A stretch of DNA of 60,326 nucleotides. Source: Labilithrix sp. Lineage in GTDB: Bacteria > Myxococcota_A > Polyangia > Polyangiales > Polyangiaceae. The position numbers were made by a program, and so were the translations under genes. The DNA is taken from assembly GCA_019637225.1 (NCBI GenBank), contig JAHBWC010000049.1, positions 1-60,326 on the forward strand. The letters are read 5' to 3'. The notes below the pieces were generated by a model that saw only the letters and a program-made list of their open reading frames with translations, did no database searches and had not been told where the DNA came from. Of the stretch, positions 34,917 through 43,059 are shown piece by piece (position 1 is the first letter of the stretch; the number at the start of each line of letters is the position of its first letter).

Positions 34917-35645
34917 TCAGGTGTCCGGGAACGCGCGGTCGACCGCGTCGAGCAGCGCCCAGAGGATCTCGGTCTTGCGGATCAGCGCGTCGATGCAGCG
35001 CTCCTGCGCCTCGCGCGTCGTCGCGTGCGCGAGCACGTACTCGATCGCCTCGCGCGAGTCTTCGCGCGCGCGTGTCACGCGGCCGCGGAAGTAGGCGAGG
35101 GTCTCGCCGTCGACCCACGGGTAGTGCTGCTCCCACGCCACGATGCGCCGCGCCATGATGTCGGGCGAGAAGAACTCCGTGAGCGACGACGCGACGGCCT
35201 CGACCAGCGGCCGCTCGCGGACGAGCTGCACGTATCCGTCGCAGGCGAAGCGCACGCCGGGGAGCACGTGCCGGAGGCTCTTCACCTCGTCGACGTCGAG
35301 ACCGACGCCCTTGGCCAGCCGGATCCACTGCGCGATGCCGCCCAGGCCTTCCTCCTTGCCGTCGTGGTCGGAGATGCGGTGCATCCAGACGCGCCGGAAC
35401 GCCGGGTCTTCGGACTTCGACAGGATGATCGCGTCTTTGATGGGGATCCGCGTCTGGTAGTAGAAGCGGTTCTCGACCCACGCCTGGATCTGGCGCCGCG
35501 AGAGCTTGCCGGCGTGCATCCGGACGTGAAAGTCGTGGCGGTCGTGGTAGCGCTTGTCGCCCTCTTCGCGGAGGCGCGCGACGAAGGCGTCCCCGTCGAG
35601 GGGCGCGTCGTTGGCGCGTGCGCCGTTCGGGCTCTCGTCGCTCAT
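34917..35645 (-). CDS. pqqC: PQQ synthase PqqC
   Basis: 242 residues. PqqC is a cofactor-free oxidase that does the final ring closure and eight-electron oxidation to PQQ. Signature segments: FHVRMHAGKLSRRQIQAWVENRFYYQTRIPIKDA, SDHDGKEEGLGGIAQWIRLA and HYPWVDGETLAYFRGRV, read in separate stretches. The ATG at 35645 overlaps the pqqB stop by four bases. A far longer in-frame reading upstream has no support. Confidence 0.96.
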   Translation of the reverse strand: MSDESPNGARANDAPLDGDAFVARLREEGDKRYHDRHDFHVRMHAGKLSRRQIQAWVENRFYYQTRIPIKDAIILSKSEDPAFRRVWMHRISDHDGKEEGLGGIAQWIRLAKGVGLDVDEVKSLRHVLPGVRFACDGYVQLVRERPLVEAVASSLTEFFSPDIMARRIVAWEQHYPWVDGETLAYFRGRVTRAREDSREAIEYVLAHATTREAQERCIDALIRKTEILWALLDAVDRAFPDT

Positions 35646-36580
35646 CGCGATCCTCCGGCGGCCTCGAGCACGATCTCCATCCCGTCGTAGGCGATCTCCC
35701 AGCCTGCGGCCTCGACCGCGCGGCGCTCCTCCGAGTCGGGGGCGAGGATCGGGTTCGTGTTGTTGACGTGCGTGTAGATCCGGCGCGCCGCGAGGCCTTC
35801 GAGGCGCGCGAGGCTCCCGCCGTCTCCGCCGATGGGCACGTGCGCCATGTCGCGCGCGTAGGACTTCGAGAGCCCGAGGCTCACGAGCTCGTCCTCGCGG
35901 AAGAACGTGCCGTCGAACAAGACGACGTCGTGCCCGCCGAGATCGACGTCCGCGCTCGCGCCCGCCGCGGCGTACATCAGCGATCCGCCCCCGTCGCGGA
36001 ACGAGAGCGCGACGTTGTCCTCCGCCGCGCCCTTCGCGTGCCCGACGAAGTGGACCGGGAGCTTCCCCGACATCGCCGACGGGGTGACGGAGAGGCCGAG
36101 CGGCTCGCCGGCGGCGTCGGCGAGCTCGACGCGCTCGCCGAGCACGAGGTCGCGCATCACGAGCTGGCCGTCGAAGCGCCGGAGCGTGCGGATGAACGCG
36201 CTCTCTTCGAGCCCGCGCCGCACGGACGACGTGACGTAGAGGGCGAGCGGATACGACTCGCGCAGCGAGAAGAGGCCGAGCACGTGGTCCATGTCGCCGT
36301 TCGTGAGGACGATCGCGGCGATCGGCGAGTGGCGCGGCGCGCGCGGCCAGAGGGCGGGAGTCCTCTGGATCTGCGCGAGGATCTCGGGCGACGCGTTCAC
36401 GAGCGCGAAGCGGCCGGTCATCGGATCGGCGCTCGCCGTCACGGCGAGCGAGTCCTGCGTCCGCGGGACGAAGCCGGGGCGCCCGGCGCGCACGGCGACG
36501 CAGTTCGCGCAGCCGCAGTTCCATTGGGGGAAGCCGCCGCCGGCGGCGGAGCCGAGCACGATCGCACGCATCGCGGTCAT
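35642..36580 (-). CDS. pqqB: PQQ biosynthesis metallo-beta-lactamase-fold hydroxylase PqqB
   Basis: 312 residues. First gene of the operon. The N-terminus VLGSAAGGGFPQWNCGCANC is the PqqB signature with zinc-site cysteines. TNGDMDHVLGL is the altered metallo-lactamase metal motif, and THVNNTNPIL and LSKSYARDMAHVPIGG close the site. It hydroxylates the crosslinked Glu-Tyr intermediate. The Met at 36580 or 36571 could start it. No pqqA gene lies just upstream, the usual place for it; that gene is at 45945. Confidence 0.95.
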   Translation of the reverse strand: MTAMRAIVLGSAAGGGFPQWNCGCANCVAVRAGRPGFVPRTQDSLAVTASADPMTGRFALVNASPEILAQIQRTPALWPRAPRHSPIAAIVLTNGDMDHVLGLFSLRESYPLALYVTSSVRRGLEESAFIRTLRRFDGQLVMRDLVLGERVELADAAGEPLGLSVTPSAMSGKLPVHFVGHAKGAAEDNVALSFRDGGGSLMYAAAGASADVDLGGHDVVLFDGTFFREDELVSLGLSKSYARDMAHVPIGGDGGSLARLEGLAARRIYTHVNNTNPILAPDSEERRAVEAAGWEIAYDGMEIVLEAAGGSR

Positions 36581-36680
36581 GGTAGCCGCTCGGCGGGGCC
36601 GGGCGCACCTCCGCCTCGAGCGAGCGCCCGCGGCGCCGTAGGCACGCGTCGAACGGCTCGGTTTGGCGTATACGTGGAGG

Positions 36681-38024
36681 ATGCGCTTGCCGCCCGGCCC
36701 GAGGCACCCCGCGGCGTGGACCACGCTCCAGTGGCTGCGGGCGCCGTATCCGTACCTCGACGGGCTGGCCAAGGAGCTCGGCGAGACCTTCACGATGAAG
36801 CTCCTCGCGTTCGAGCTCGTCGTCTTCACGAACCCGGAGCACGTGAAGGAGGTCTTCCTCGACAACGGCGAGACGCTCGAGGCCGGCCGCTTCAACAGCA
36901 CGCTGGCTCCGCTCCTCGGCGATCGCTCGGTGCTCATGGTCGACGGCCGCGCGCACCGGCGAAAGCGCAAGCTCCTCCTCCCGCCGTTCCACGGCGAGCG
37001 GATGCAGGTCTACGGGCGGACGATGCTCGACGAGACCGACGCGGCGATCGACTCGCTCCCCCACGGCGCGCCGTTCTCGTTCCACGAGCCGATGCAGGAC
37101 ATCACCCTTCGCGTGATCGTCCGCACGGTGTTCGGCTTCGACGGCGCGCGCCTGGAGGAGATGGTCGCGAACACGAAGCGCCTCCTCGAGCTCGGGAGCT
37201 GGTCGCCGCTGCTCCTCCCGTTCATGCAGGTCGACCTCGGGCGCTTCAACCACTACGGGCGCTTCCGTCGCGCGATCGCCGAGAACGACGCGCTGCTCCA
37301 CGCCGAGATCCGGCGCCGCCGTCGTGACGGGACGCGCGGGCCGGACATCCTCTCGCTCCTGCTCGACGCGCGCGACGACGACGGCGAGCCGATGTCCGAC
37401 GAGGAGCTCCGCGACGAGCTCGTGACGCTGCTCGTCGCGGGACACGAGACCAGCGCGACCGGCCTCACCTGGGCGATGCGCTGGCTCCTCGACGCGCCGG
37501 AGCTGCTCGCCGATCTCCGCGCCGAGCTCGACGCCCTCGGTCCGGATCCGACTCCCGAGGCGATCGCGAAGTGCGAGCTCCTCGACGCGACGGTCCGCGA
37601 GGCGCTCCGCCTCGTCCCCATCATCCCGATCGTCGGCCGCGTGCTGGCGAAGGATCAGCGCGTCGGCGGGTGGGACCTGAAGAAGGACACGATCGTCGTC
37701 TGCTCGATCTACCTGGCCCATCGACGCCCCGAGGCGTTCCCCGATCCCACGCGGTTCGATCCGCGCCGCTTCCTCGGCAAGAAGCTCTCGGCGCACGAGT
37801 TCTTCCCCTTCGGCGGCGGCGTCCGTCGCTGCATCGGGATGGCGTTCGCGCTCTACGAGATGAAGATGGTGCTCGCGCGCATGGTGACGCGCGCCGAGCT
37901 GGCGCTCGAGGGCAAGCGGCCCGTCGGCATGGTCCGCCGCTCGATCACCATCACGCCGTCGGAAGGCCTCCGCGTCGTCCTCCAGAAGCGCCGGCCTCTC
38001 GTCCGCGCGCGCATCGCTTCCTGA
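36681..38024 (+). CDS. Cytochrome P450
   Basis: 447 residues. All P450 landmarks are present: I-helix AGHETSATGLTW (oxygen activation Glu-Thr), K-helix EALR (ExxR), the PERF-like region FDPRRFLG, and the haem ligand loop FPFGGGVRRCIG with the axial Cys. It resembles the CYP family 4/102/110-like unspecific hydroxylases of bacteria. It is divergent from pqqB with 100 bases between, so it may share regulation. A TTG at 36663 is an alternative start, because ggagg directly touches the ATG. The substrate is unknown. Confidence 0.95.
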   Translation: MRLPPGPRHPAAWTTLQWLRAPYPYLDGLAKELGETFTMKLLAFELVVFTNPEHVKEVFLDNGETLEAGRFNSTLAPLLGDRSVLMVDGRAHRRKRKLLLPPFHGERMQVYGRTMLDETDAAIDSLPHGAPFSFHEPMQDITLRVIVRTVFGFDGARLEEMVANTKRLLELGSWSPLLLPFMQVDLGRFNHYGRFRRAIAENDALLHAEIRRRRRDGTRGPDILSLLLDARDDDGEPMSDEELRDELVTLLVAGHETSATGLTWAMRWLLDAPELLADLRAELDALGPDPTPEAIAKCELLDATVREALRLVPIIPIVGRVLAKDQRVGGWDLKKDTIVVCSIYLAHRRPEAFPDPTRFDPRRFLGKKLSAHEFFPFGGGVRRCIGMAFALYEMKMVLARMVTRAELALEGKRPVGMVRRSITITPSEGLRVVLQKRRPLVRARIAS

Positions 38025-38151
38025 CCGAACGCGATCGAGGCCTCCGAATCCCCTTGGCGCGCTCTTGGGGCGCTGCTCTCCTCGTCCGAGTCCGATCGAT
38101 TTTGCCGCCGACGTTGGATCTCGCGAGATCCGACCTCCGCGGTGGAGGCCC

Positions 38152-39984
38152 ATGGAACCCGAACTTTTCCCGTGCGATTCCGAGGGTAGCCATGTAGGTA
38201 AACGTGGCCTAACGGTTGCAGCGCCTCGGGGCGTGCGCTCGGCTCTCCTTCCTCTCCTCCTCGCCTCGACGCTCTTCGGCGCCGCCGTCCTGACGCCTGC
38301 CTGCGGGCAGCCCGGCGACGAGGACGTCGCCGAGGACGAGGCCGGAGAGGACGCCTACACGACCGAAGGCACCTGCGACGGCCTCCCGCGCCTGAAGACG
38401 CTGAAGACGCCGCCGGGCGTCTGCGTCGGCCTCGTCGCCAACGGCTTCACGTACGCGCGCGGCATCGCCCAGCTCCCGAGCGGCGACTTCGTGCTCGCCG
38501 AGATGGGCGGCTGGGCGCAGGACCGCGGCTCGGTCTGGCTCCTTCGCCGCCTCGCCGACAAGTCCTTCTCGCGTACGCGCCTGGCGAAGCTCATCGACAA
38601 GCCGAGCGGCGTCGCCGTCGGTCCGGACGGCCTGCCGTACATCGGCACGCCGAAGGGGATCTTCCGCTTCGATCCCTACGAGCAGACGGTCGATCCCGTC
38701 CCGCGCGCCGGGAAGTTCCGCGCGTCGCCCGAGTACAAGCAGCCGCGCTTCAAGGTCGTGATCAACGATCTCCCCGGCGCGGGGCGCCACCCGCTGTCGA
38801 AGTTCGTCTTCGACAAGCGCGAGCCCTGGACGATCTACGCGAACGTCGGCTCGGTCTCCGACGTCTGCGAGCAGGGCGCGGGCGCGCGACCGCCGACCGG
38901 CTACCCGCTCCCGTGCCCCGAGGCCGACGGCCCCGCGCCCCACGGCGTCATTCGCAAGTACGTCCTCGCCGGCGCCGATCGCGTCGCGAGCGGGCACACC
39001 GTCCTCGCGAAGGGCCTCCGCAACTCGATGGCGCTCGCGGTCCACCCGCGCTCGAACGCGCTCATCCAGGCGGAGAACTCGCGCGACTCGATCAACAAGC
39101 ACCAGGCCTCGCTCACGGACAACGAAGGCGACCTCCCGCACGAGGAGCTCAACGTCATCGTCCCCGGAGCGCACTACGGCTGGCCGTACTGCTACGACAA
39201 CGGCGCGCCGAACCCCGAGTACCGCGGCCGCGTCGACTGCTCGCGCTACACGAACCCGGCGCTCTTGCTCCCCGGCCACGCCGCGCCGCTCGGCATGACC
39301 TACTACGAGGGGACGATGTTCCCCGCGCCTTACCGAGGGAACCTGCTCGTCGCGTACCACGGCTACCGCGCCAACGGTCACCGCCTGGTCGTCGTCCCGG
39401 TCGACGCGAACGGCATCCCCGGCGCCGGCGAGCCGCTCGACATCATCCGCGGCTGGGAGAAGAGCGCCGACGGCCGCGAGCCGCTGGGCGCGCCGGTCGA
39501 CGTCCTCGCGGCCCAGGACGGCTCGCTCTACCTGACCGAGGACAAGAACGGCACCGTGCTGCGCGTGTTCTTCGATCCGGCGGCCGGCAACGGCGCCCCG
39601 ATGCGTCCGCTCCCCGCGACGCAGCCGCAGGTGAGCCCGGAGGAGCAGCAGCGCTGCGCCCAGCTCGCGCGTCGGACCGACTCGTTCTCGCGCGTGCAGC
39701 GCGACGTCATCGACACCGCGTGCGTCAGCTGCCACGGCGTCGGTCCCGGCTACGCCGGCGGCCTCCGCCTCGACCGGTGCGACGCCGTCGGCAACGCGCA
39801 GCGGCTCCGCGCGCCGCGTACGGGCAACCGCCCCGCCTACGTGCAGCCGAACCGCCTCGACAGCGAGCTCGTGCTCCGCATCAAGGGCCTGGGCTACCCG
39901 CAGATGCCGGCGGGCGGTCTGAACCCCGAGCAGCTCGAGGAGGTCGAGAGCTGGATCAACGCGGGAGCGCCGCTTCCGCAGTGA
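38152..39984 (+). CDS. PQQ-dependent sugar dehydrogenase with C-terminal haem-c domain
   Basis: About 610 residues. After a lipobox-type signal (SALLPLLLASTLFGAAVLTPAC) residues about 80-500 form a glucose/sorbosone dehydrogenase propeller: YARGIAQLPSGDFVLAE, the His of RHPLSKFVFD, RNSMALAVHP (Arg-Asn as in the PQQ site), HYGWPYCYDN, PLGMTYYEG, and the final GSLYLTEDKNGTVLRVFF. The C-terminus adds one haem-c site, ACVSCHG, and a distal Met in YPQMPAGG, so electrons from sugar oxidation could pass PQQ to haem. It is next to the pqq genes. A GTG at 38233 would start directly at the signal peptide and may be the true start. Confidence 0.88.
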   Translation: MEPELFPCDSEGSHVGKRGLTVAAPRGVRSALLPLLLASTLFGAAVLTPACGQPGDEDVAEDEAGEDAYTTEGTCDGLPRLKTLKTPPGVCVGLVANGFTYARGIAQLPSGDFVLAEMGGWAQDRGSVWLLRRLADKSFSRTRLAKLIDKPSGVAVGPDGLPYIGTPKGIFRFDPYEQTVDPVPRAGKFRASPEYKQPRFKVVINDLPGAGRHPLSKFVFDKREPWTIYANVGSVSDVCEQGAGARPPTGYPLPCPEADGPAPHGVIRKYVLAGADRVASGHTVLAKGLRNSMALAVHPRSNALIQAENSRDSINKHQASLTDNEGDLPHEELNVIVPGAHYGWPYCYDNGAPNPEYRGRVDCSRYTNPALLLPGHAAPLGMTYYEGTMFPAPYRGNLLVAYHGYRANGHRLVVVPVDANGIPGAGEPLDIIRGWEKSADGREPLGAPVDVLAAQDGSLYLTEDKNGTVLRVFFDPAAGNGAPMRPLPATQPQVSPEEQQRCAQLARRTDSFSRVQRDVIDTACVSCHGVGPGYAGGLRLDRCDAVGNAQRLRAPRTGNRPAYVQPNRLDSELVLRIKGLGYPQMPAGGLNPEQLEEVESWINAGAPLPQ

Positions 39985-40013
39985 TCGTTCGCGGCGTTCG
40001 CCGCGAGCTCAGG

Positions 40014-41153
40014 TCATTGCGGGCCGGAGCAGAGCGCCCGGTTCGCGATGCCGTCGAAGGGGGCGCAGACCTTTCGCGCGTTGCAGTCGCCGAGGCACTC
40101 GCTGTTGCTCGTGCACGCCTCGCCGTCGCTCTTGCGCGCCCGGCAGGAGCCGTCCTGGCAGTAGGCCACGCTTGCGCACGGCTCCGTCGCGCAGCTCTGC
40201 CCTACGGCCACGCGCGCCTTGCACACGTTGTCTGGTCCGCAGAACGCCGACGGCATGCAGGTGCGGCCCGCCCCGCAAGGCTTGCCCGCGGCCGGGTAGA
40301 CGTCCGAGCCTTTCTTGCAGGTCCTCGACGTCGCATCGCAGAGGACGATGTCGCGGTAGAACGCGTCCTCGTCGGCGTAGCCGTCGAGAGCGGGGATCTG
40401 GGTGTCGCACTGACGGATCGTCGGGCCCTGCACGCTCGACGGATCGGGGTCGCAGGACGCGCCGAGCGGCACGATCTCGGTCGTACGGCAGGTCGCGTTC
40501 GCGCTGCGCCCGCCGTCGGGCTCGCGTGACGCGAGGCAGATCCCGTAGCCCTGCTGGGACGGCGCGCACCCCGAGAAGAAGCTAGCGCTGCACGGCTCGC
40601 CGGGCTTCTTCGTTCCGGTGAGCATCCGGTAACAGCCGAGCGCGAGCGCTCCGTTCTCGCCACCGGACAGCGCGCGCGCGAGCGCGAATCGATCGCCCGT
40701 AGAAGGTTGCGAGCAGGCCTTGTTGAACGTGCGGAAGTACGCGATGCAGTCGCCGGCGGCTTGCGGGTCGTACGCGTTCGCGGGATCGTTCAGCATGCCC
40801 ACGTCGATGTTCACCCCGGCTCCGCCGGCGTCGCCGCCGTTCAAGGCGTCTGCGCACGCGCCCGCGACGTAGTCGTAGCCCGCCGCCCTGCAGCACGGCT
40901 CGAGGGTCGAGCAGAGGGCGTCGATGAGCTCGGGCATGAAACGATCGCGCGAAACGGGAGGGTTCTGAGAGGCGCCTCCGCCTCCGCCGCCGCCGCCCCC
41001 GGAGGTCCCGGACGCGCCCCCTCCGCTCGAAGCGCCGCTCGACCCGTCGGGCCCACCGACGTCACTTCCGCAGCCCGACGCGACGGCTCCGGTCGTGGCT
41101 CCGAGCCATCCAACGACGACGACGAGGGCAGGGCTGATCTTCCGCGGCATCAC
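40014..41153 (-). CDS. Cys-rich Dickkopf-like secreted lipoprotein
   Basis: 379 residues. The signal MMPRKISPALVVVVGWLGATTGAVASGC ends in a lipobox, followed by a Ser/Gly linker with a run of nine Gly. The body has about 28 cysteines with repeats of the G-x-x-C-x(5-8)-C pattern (KPCGAGRTCMPSAFCG, GQSCATEPCASVAYCQDGSC, GEACTSNSECLGDC). It is of the same general type as the proteins at 44773-45831 and the end of the one at 22119-22898. A surface or matrix role is inferred. Convergent with the sugar dehydrogenase. Confidence 0.78.
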   Translation of the reverse strand: MMPRKISPALVVVVGWLGATTGAVASGCGSDVGGPDGSSGASSGGGASGTSGGGGGGGGGASQNPPVSRDRFMPELIDALCSTLEPCCRAAGYDYVAGACADALNGGDAGGAGVNIDVGMLNDPANAYDPQAAGDCIAYFRTFNKACSQPSTGDRFALARALSGGENGALALGCYRMLTGTKKPGEPCSASFFSGCAPSQQGYGICLASREPDGGRSANATCRTTEIVPLGASCDPDPSSVQGPTIRQCDTQIPALDGYADEDAFYRDIVLCDATSRTCKKGSDVYPAAGKPCGAGRTCMPSAFCGPDNVCKARVAVGQSCATEPCASVAYCQDGSCRARKSDGEACTSNSECLGDCNARKVCAPFDGIANRALCSGPQ

Positions 41154-41357
41154 GTCCTCCGGTCCATCGAGCGACGGACGTCCGTGGCCGATTATGCACT
41201 TCGCGAGGCCGCGAGGTCTGTCGGCTAGCTCCGATTTCAGGCTTCGTCCGCTTCACCGACGTGACGACGGTGATGACCGAGATGGCCGCCGTCGGGTTCG
41301 CGGCGCAGCGTCACCCACATGCGGTTTACACGGAGGCGGAGCGAGAAGGTGCATGTT

Positions 41358-42641
41358 ATGAAAGTCGCTCTGGCGGGCCGCGCGATCACGCGACGAGCCA
41401 GGGGGGACGAGGTGGGCAGGGTTCTTCGCCGTGGCGCCGACTGGGCAGGGGTGGTCGAGGCGACCCAGCTCGAAGCTCGCGACGACGAGACGTGGGCGAG
41501 GCACGTCGTCCGCGCGGCGAGGCCGCTCTTCGCGACGGCTCACGAGCCGTCCCTCGTCGTCGCCGAGCACTCGCCGGCATGCGATTCGGCGAGGGGCGTC
41601 GCGCTCGCAGCGGCGAGATCCGAGCTGGCCTCGGTACCCGACGCCGGCCTCGCGACGTTCGGCGTCTCCGCCTTCCGCGGGATCTACTATCCGCCGACGA
41701 CCGCGCGCACCCATCGCGAGATCGAGCGAACGCTCTCGCGAGATGTCGCTGTCCGAACCGCGGACCTTCGCCGACAGATCGACGCCCAGGACCTCATCGG
41801 GCTCTTCGCGTATCCCGAGCCCGGCGTCGTCGTGCTCCTCTTCATCCCGTACGATCGCGAGGTCCATCTGACTCGCTACGACCGGAGCCTCCTCGCGCGC
41901 ATCGCGCTGCATGTCGAGACGAGCTACCGCCTTCGCCGGCGTCCGGAGGTGCTCAAGGCGGTGCTCGACGTCGACGGTCGCGTGATCGAGCGAAGCGAGG
42001 ATGCGCCCCCTGCGGACGTGCTCGCGTCTCACGCCGTGAGCGTCACCCGCGCTCGGCGGGAGCGCGACGGCGCGGAGGCGCTCGCCCTCTGGCCCGCGCT
42101 CGTCTCCGGGCAGCTCAGTCTCGTCGAGCGCCGCTCGGGGACGAGGCAGCGGTACCTCTTCGTCGAGAACCCGGCCCCGAGCCAGCCGTTCCGCGCGCTC
42201 TCCCCAGCCGAGGTGGACGTCCTCTCGCTGGCGGCGCGCGGCCATCCGACGAAGCTCATCGCGTACGCGCTCGGCGTCTCGTCGTCCATCGTGTCGATGC
42301 GCATGGTGAGCGCGGCGGCGAAGGTCGGCGTGTCGTCGCGCATGGAGCTCGTTCGCCTCGCGGCCATGCTCGCGCGTGACCCGCGCGCGCGCTTCGTCGA
42401 CATCGCGCTCACCGATGCGGAGAGCGATGTCCTCGAGCTGCTCCAGCGTGGACTGTCGAACGAGGAGATCGCAGTGATGCGTTCGCGCTCCGTGCGCACG
42501 ATCGCGAACCAGGTCGCGTCGCTGCTCAGGAAGACGCAGACCCGATCACGGCGTGAGCTCGTCGTGCGGGCGGCCGGCGCCGAGCGCCTGGGCGCGTCCC
42601 TCGTGACCTCCGGCGTCGGTCGCGGCCCCGTCAAGCGGTGA
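41358..42641 (+). CDS. Regulator with two tandem LuxR-type DNA-binding domains
   Basis: 427 residues from the ATG at 41358, which has an aagg ribosome-binding site about eight bases before it. The N-terminal 260 residues are an unrecognised sensor-like region with a GAF-like feel (QDLIGLFAYPEPGVVVLLFIPYD). Two LuxR helix-turn-helix units follow in series: FRALSPAEVDVLSLAARGHPTKLIAYALGVS... (about 283-345) and IALTDAESDVLELLQRGLSNEEIAVMRSRSVRTIANQVASLLRKT (about 355-405). The second keeps the classic (T/S)xxExxVLxL(L)xxGxSNxEIA pattern. Two units in one chain could clamp two half-sites. Confidence 0.85.
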   Translation: MKVALAGRAITRRARGDEVGRVLRRGADWAGVVEATQLEARDDETWARHVVRAARPLFATAHEPSLVVAEHSPACDSARGVALAAARSELASVPDAGLATFGVSAFRGIYYPPTTARTHREIERTLSRDVAVRTADLRRQIDAQDLIGLFAYPEPGVVVLLFIPYDREVHLTRYDRSLLARIALHVETSYRLRRRPEVLKAVLDVDGRVIERSEDAPPADVLASHAVSVTRARRERDGAEALALWPALVSGQLSLVERRSGTRQRYLFVENPAPSQPFRALSPAEVDVLSLAARGHPTKLIAYALGVSSSIVSMRMVSAAAKVGVSSRMELVRLAAMLARDPRARFVDIALTDAESDVLELLQRGLSNEEIAVMRSRSVRTIANQVASLLRKTQTRSRRELVVRAAGAERLGASLVTSGVGRGPVKR

Positions 42642-42860
42642 CCTGACCCTCGCGTCGCCCGCGGCATCGACCCTTCGCGGGTCCGTCCGTCCGTCGACGT
42701 CGCGGTCCCGGACCAACACCCCCCGCCGTCCACAGCGCTCCGTCGGAGGGCGCTCGGTGCGCGCGCCGTCGTCACCCGCGTGTGCCATCGAAGTAGCCGT
42801 ATCGGGACATTGCAACTTCGTAAGTAGTCGAATTTGCCTCCTGATAACGAGAAAGTCATT

Positions 42861-43046
42861 ACCGTGTGCCAGTTATGACAGTTGTGCGCCAGCTGCGTGA
42901 GTTGTGCGCCAACTGCCTAAGTTGTGGGCCAGCTGTGTGAGTTGAGCGCCCAACTGTGTGTGCAAGTGTGCGGCAGATAACTGTGCGCGAAGTGTGCGCC
43001 AACTGTGCGGCATGTGTGCCAGCAGTGCGCCGATTGTGCCCCAACC
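42861..43046 (+). repeat. Degenerate 20-bp tandem array of short palindromes
   Basis: Successive 20-base units begin at 42861, 42881, 42901 and 42921 (for example gttgtgcgccaactgcctaa); four to five weaker units follow to 43046 with 20-25-base spacing. Each good unit contains GTTG-N5-CAAC or a near version, a small dyad around GTGCGCC. The array ends 14 bases before the ATG at 43060. The other part of the 418-base spacer (42642-42860) holds a CCCGCG ... CGCGGG hairpin at 42657-42680, perhaps the end of the LuxR transcript, and nothing else I can support. Confidence 0.75.
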
Positions 43047-43059
43047 GAAGGTGACCCTA

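Noticed and set aside
33536..38024. Reading pqqBCDE plus P450 as a new RiPP cluster with a different product
   Set aside because: All four enzymes carry ordinary PQQ-pathway signatures and the precursor keeps the Glu/Tyr pair, so PQQ is the simpler product.
34917..38153. Minus-strand frame of over 1,000 codons ending in PqqC
   Set aside because: Only its last 242 codons are PqqC. The rest is antisense to the P450 and out of frame with pqqB. The true start at 35645 overlaps the pqqB stop.
42859..43044. His/Thr/Arg-rich open frame on the minus strand
   Set aside because: It is only the translation of the repeat array; there is no ribosome-binding site or family.
42958..43059. Cys-rich N-terminal extension of the secreted protein at 43060
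   Set aside because: It would translate the 20-bp repeat array and would bury a clear signal peptide that starts at 43060.
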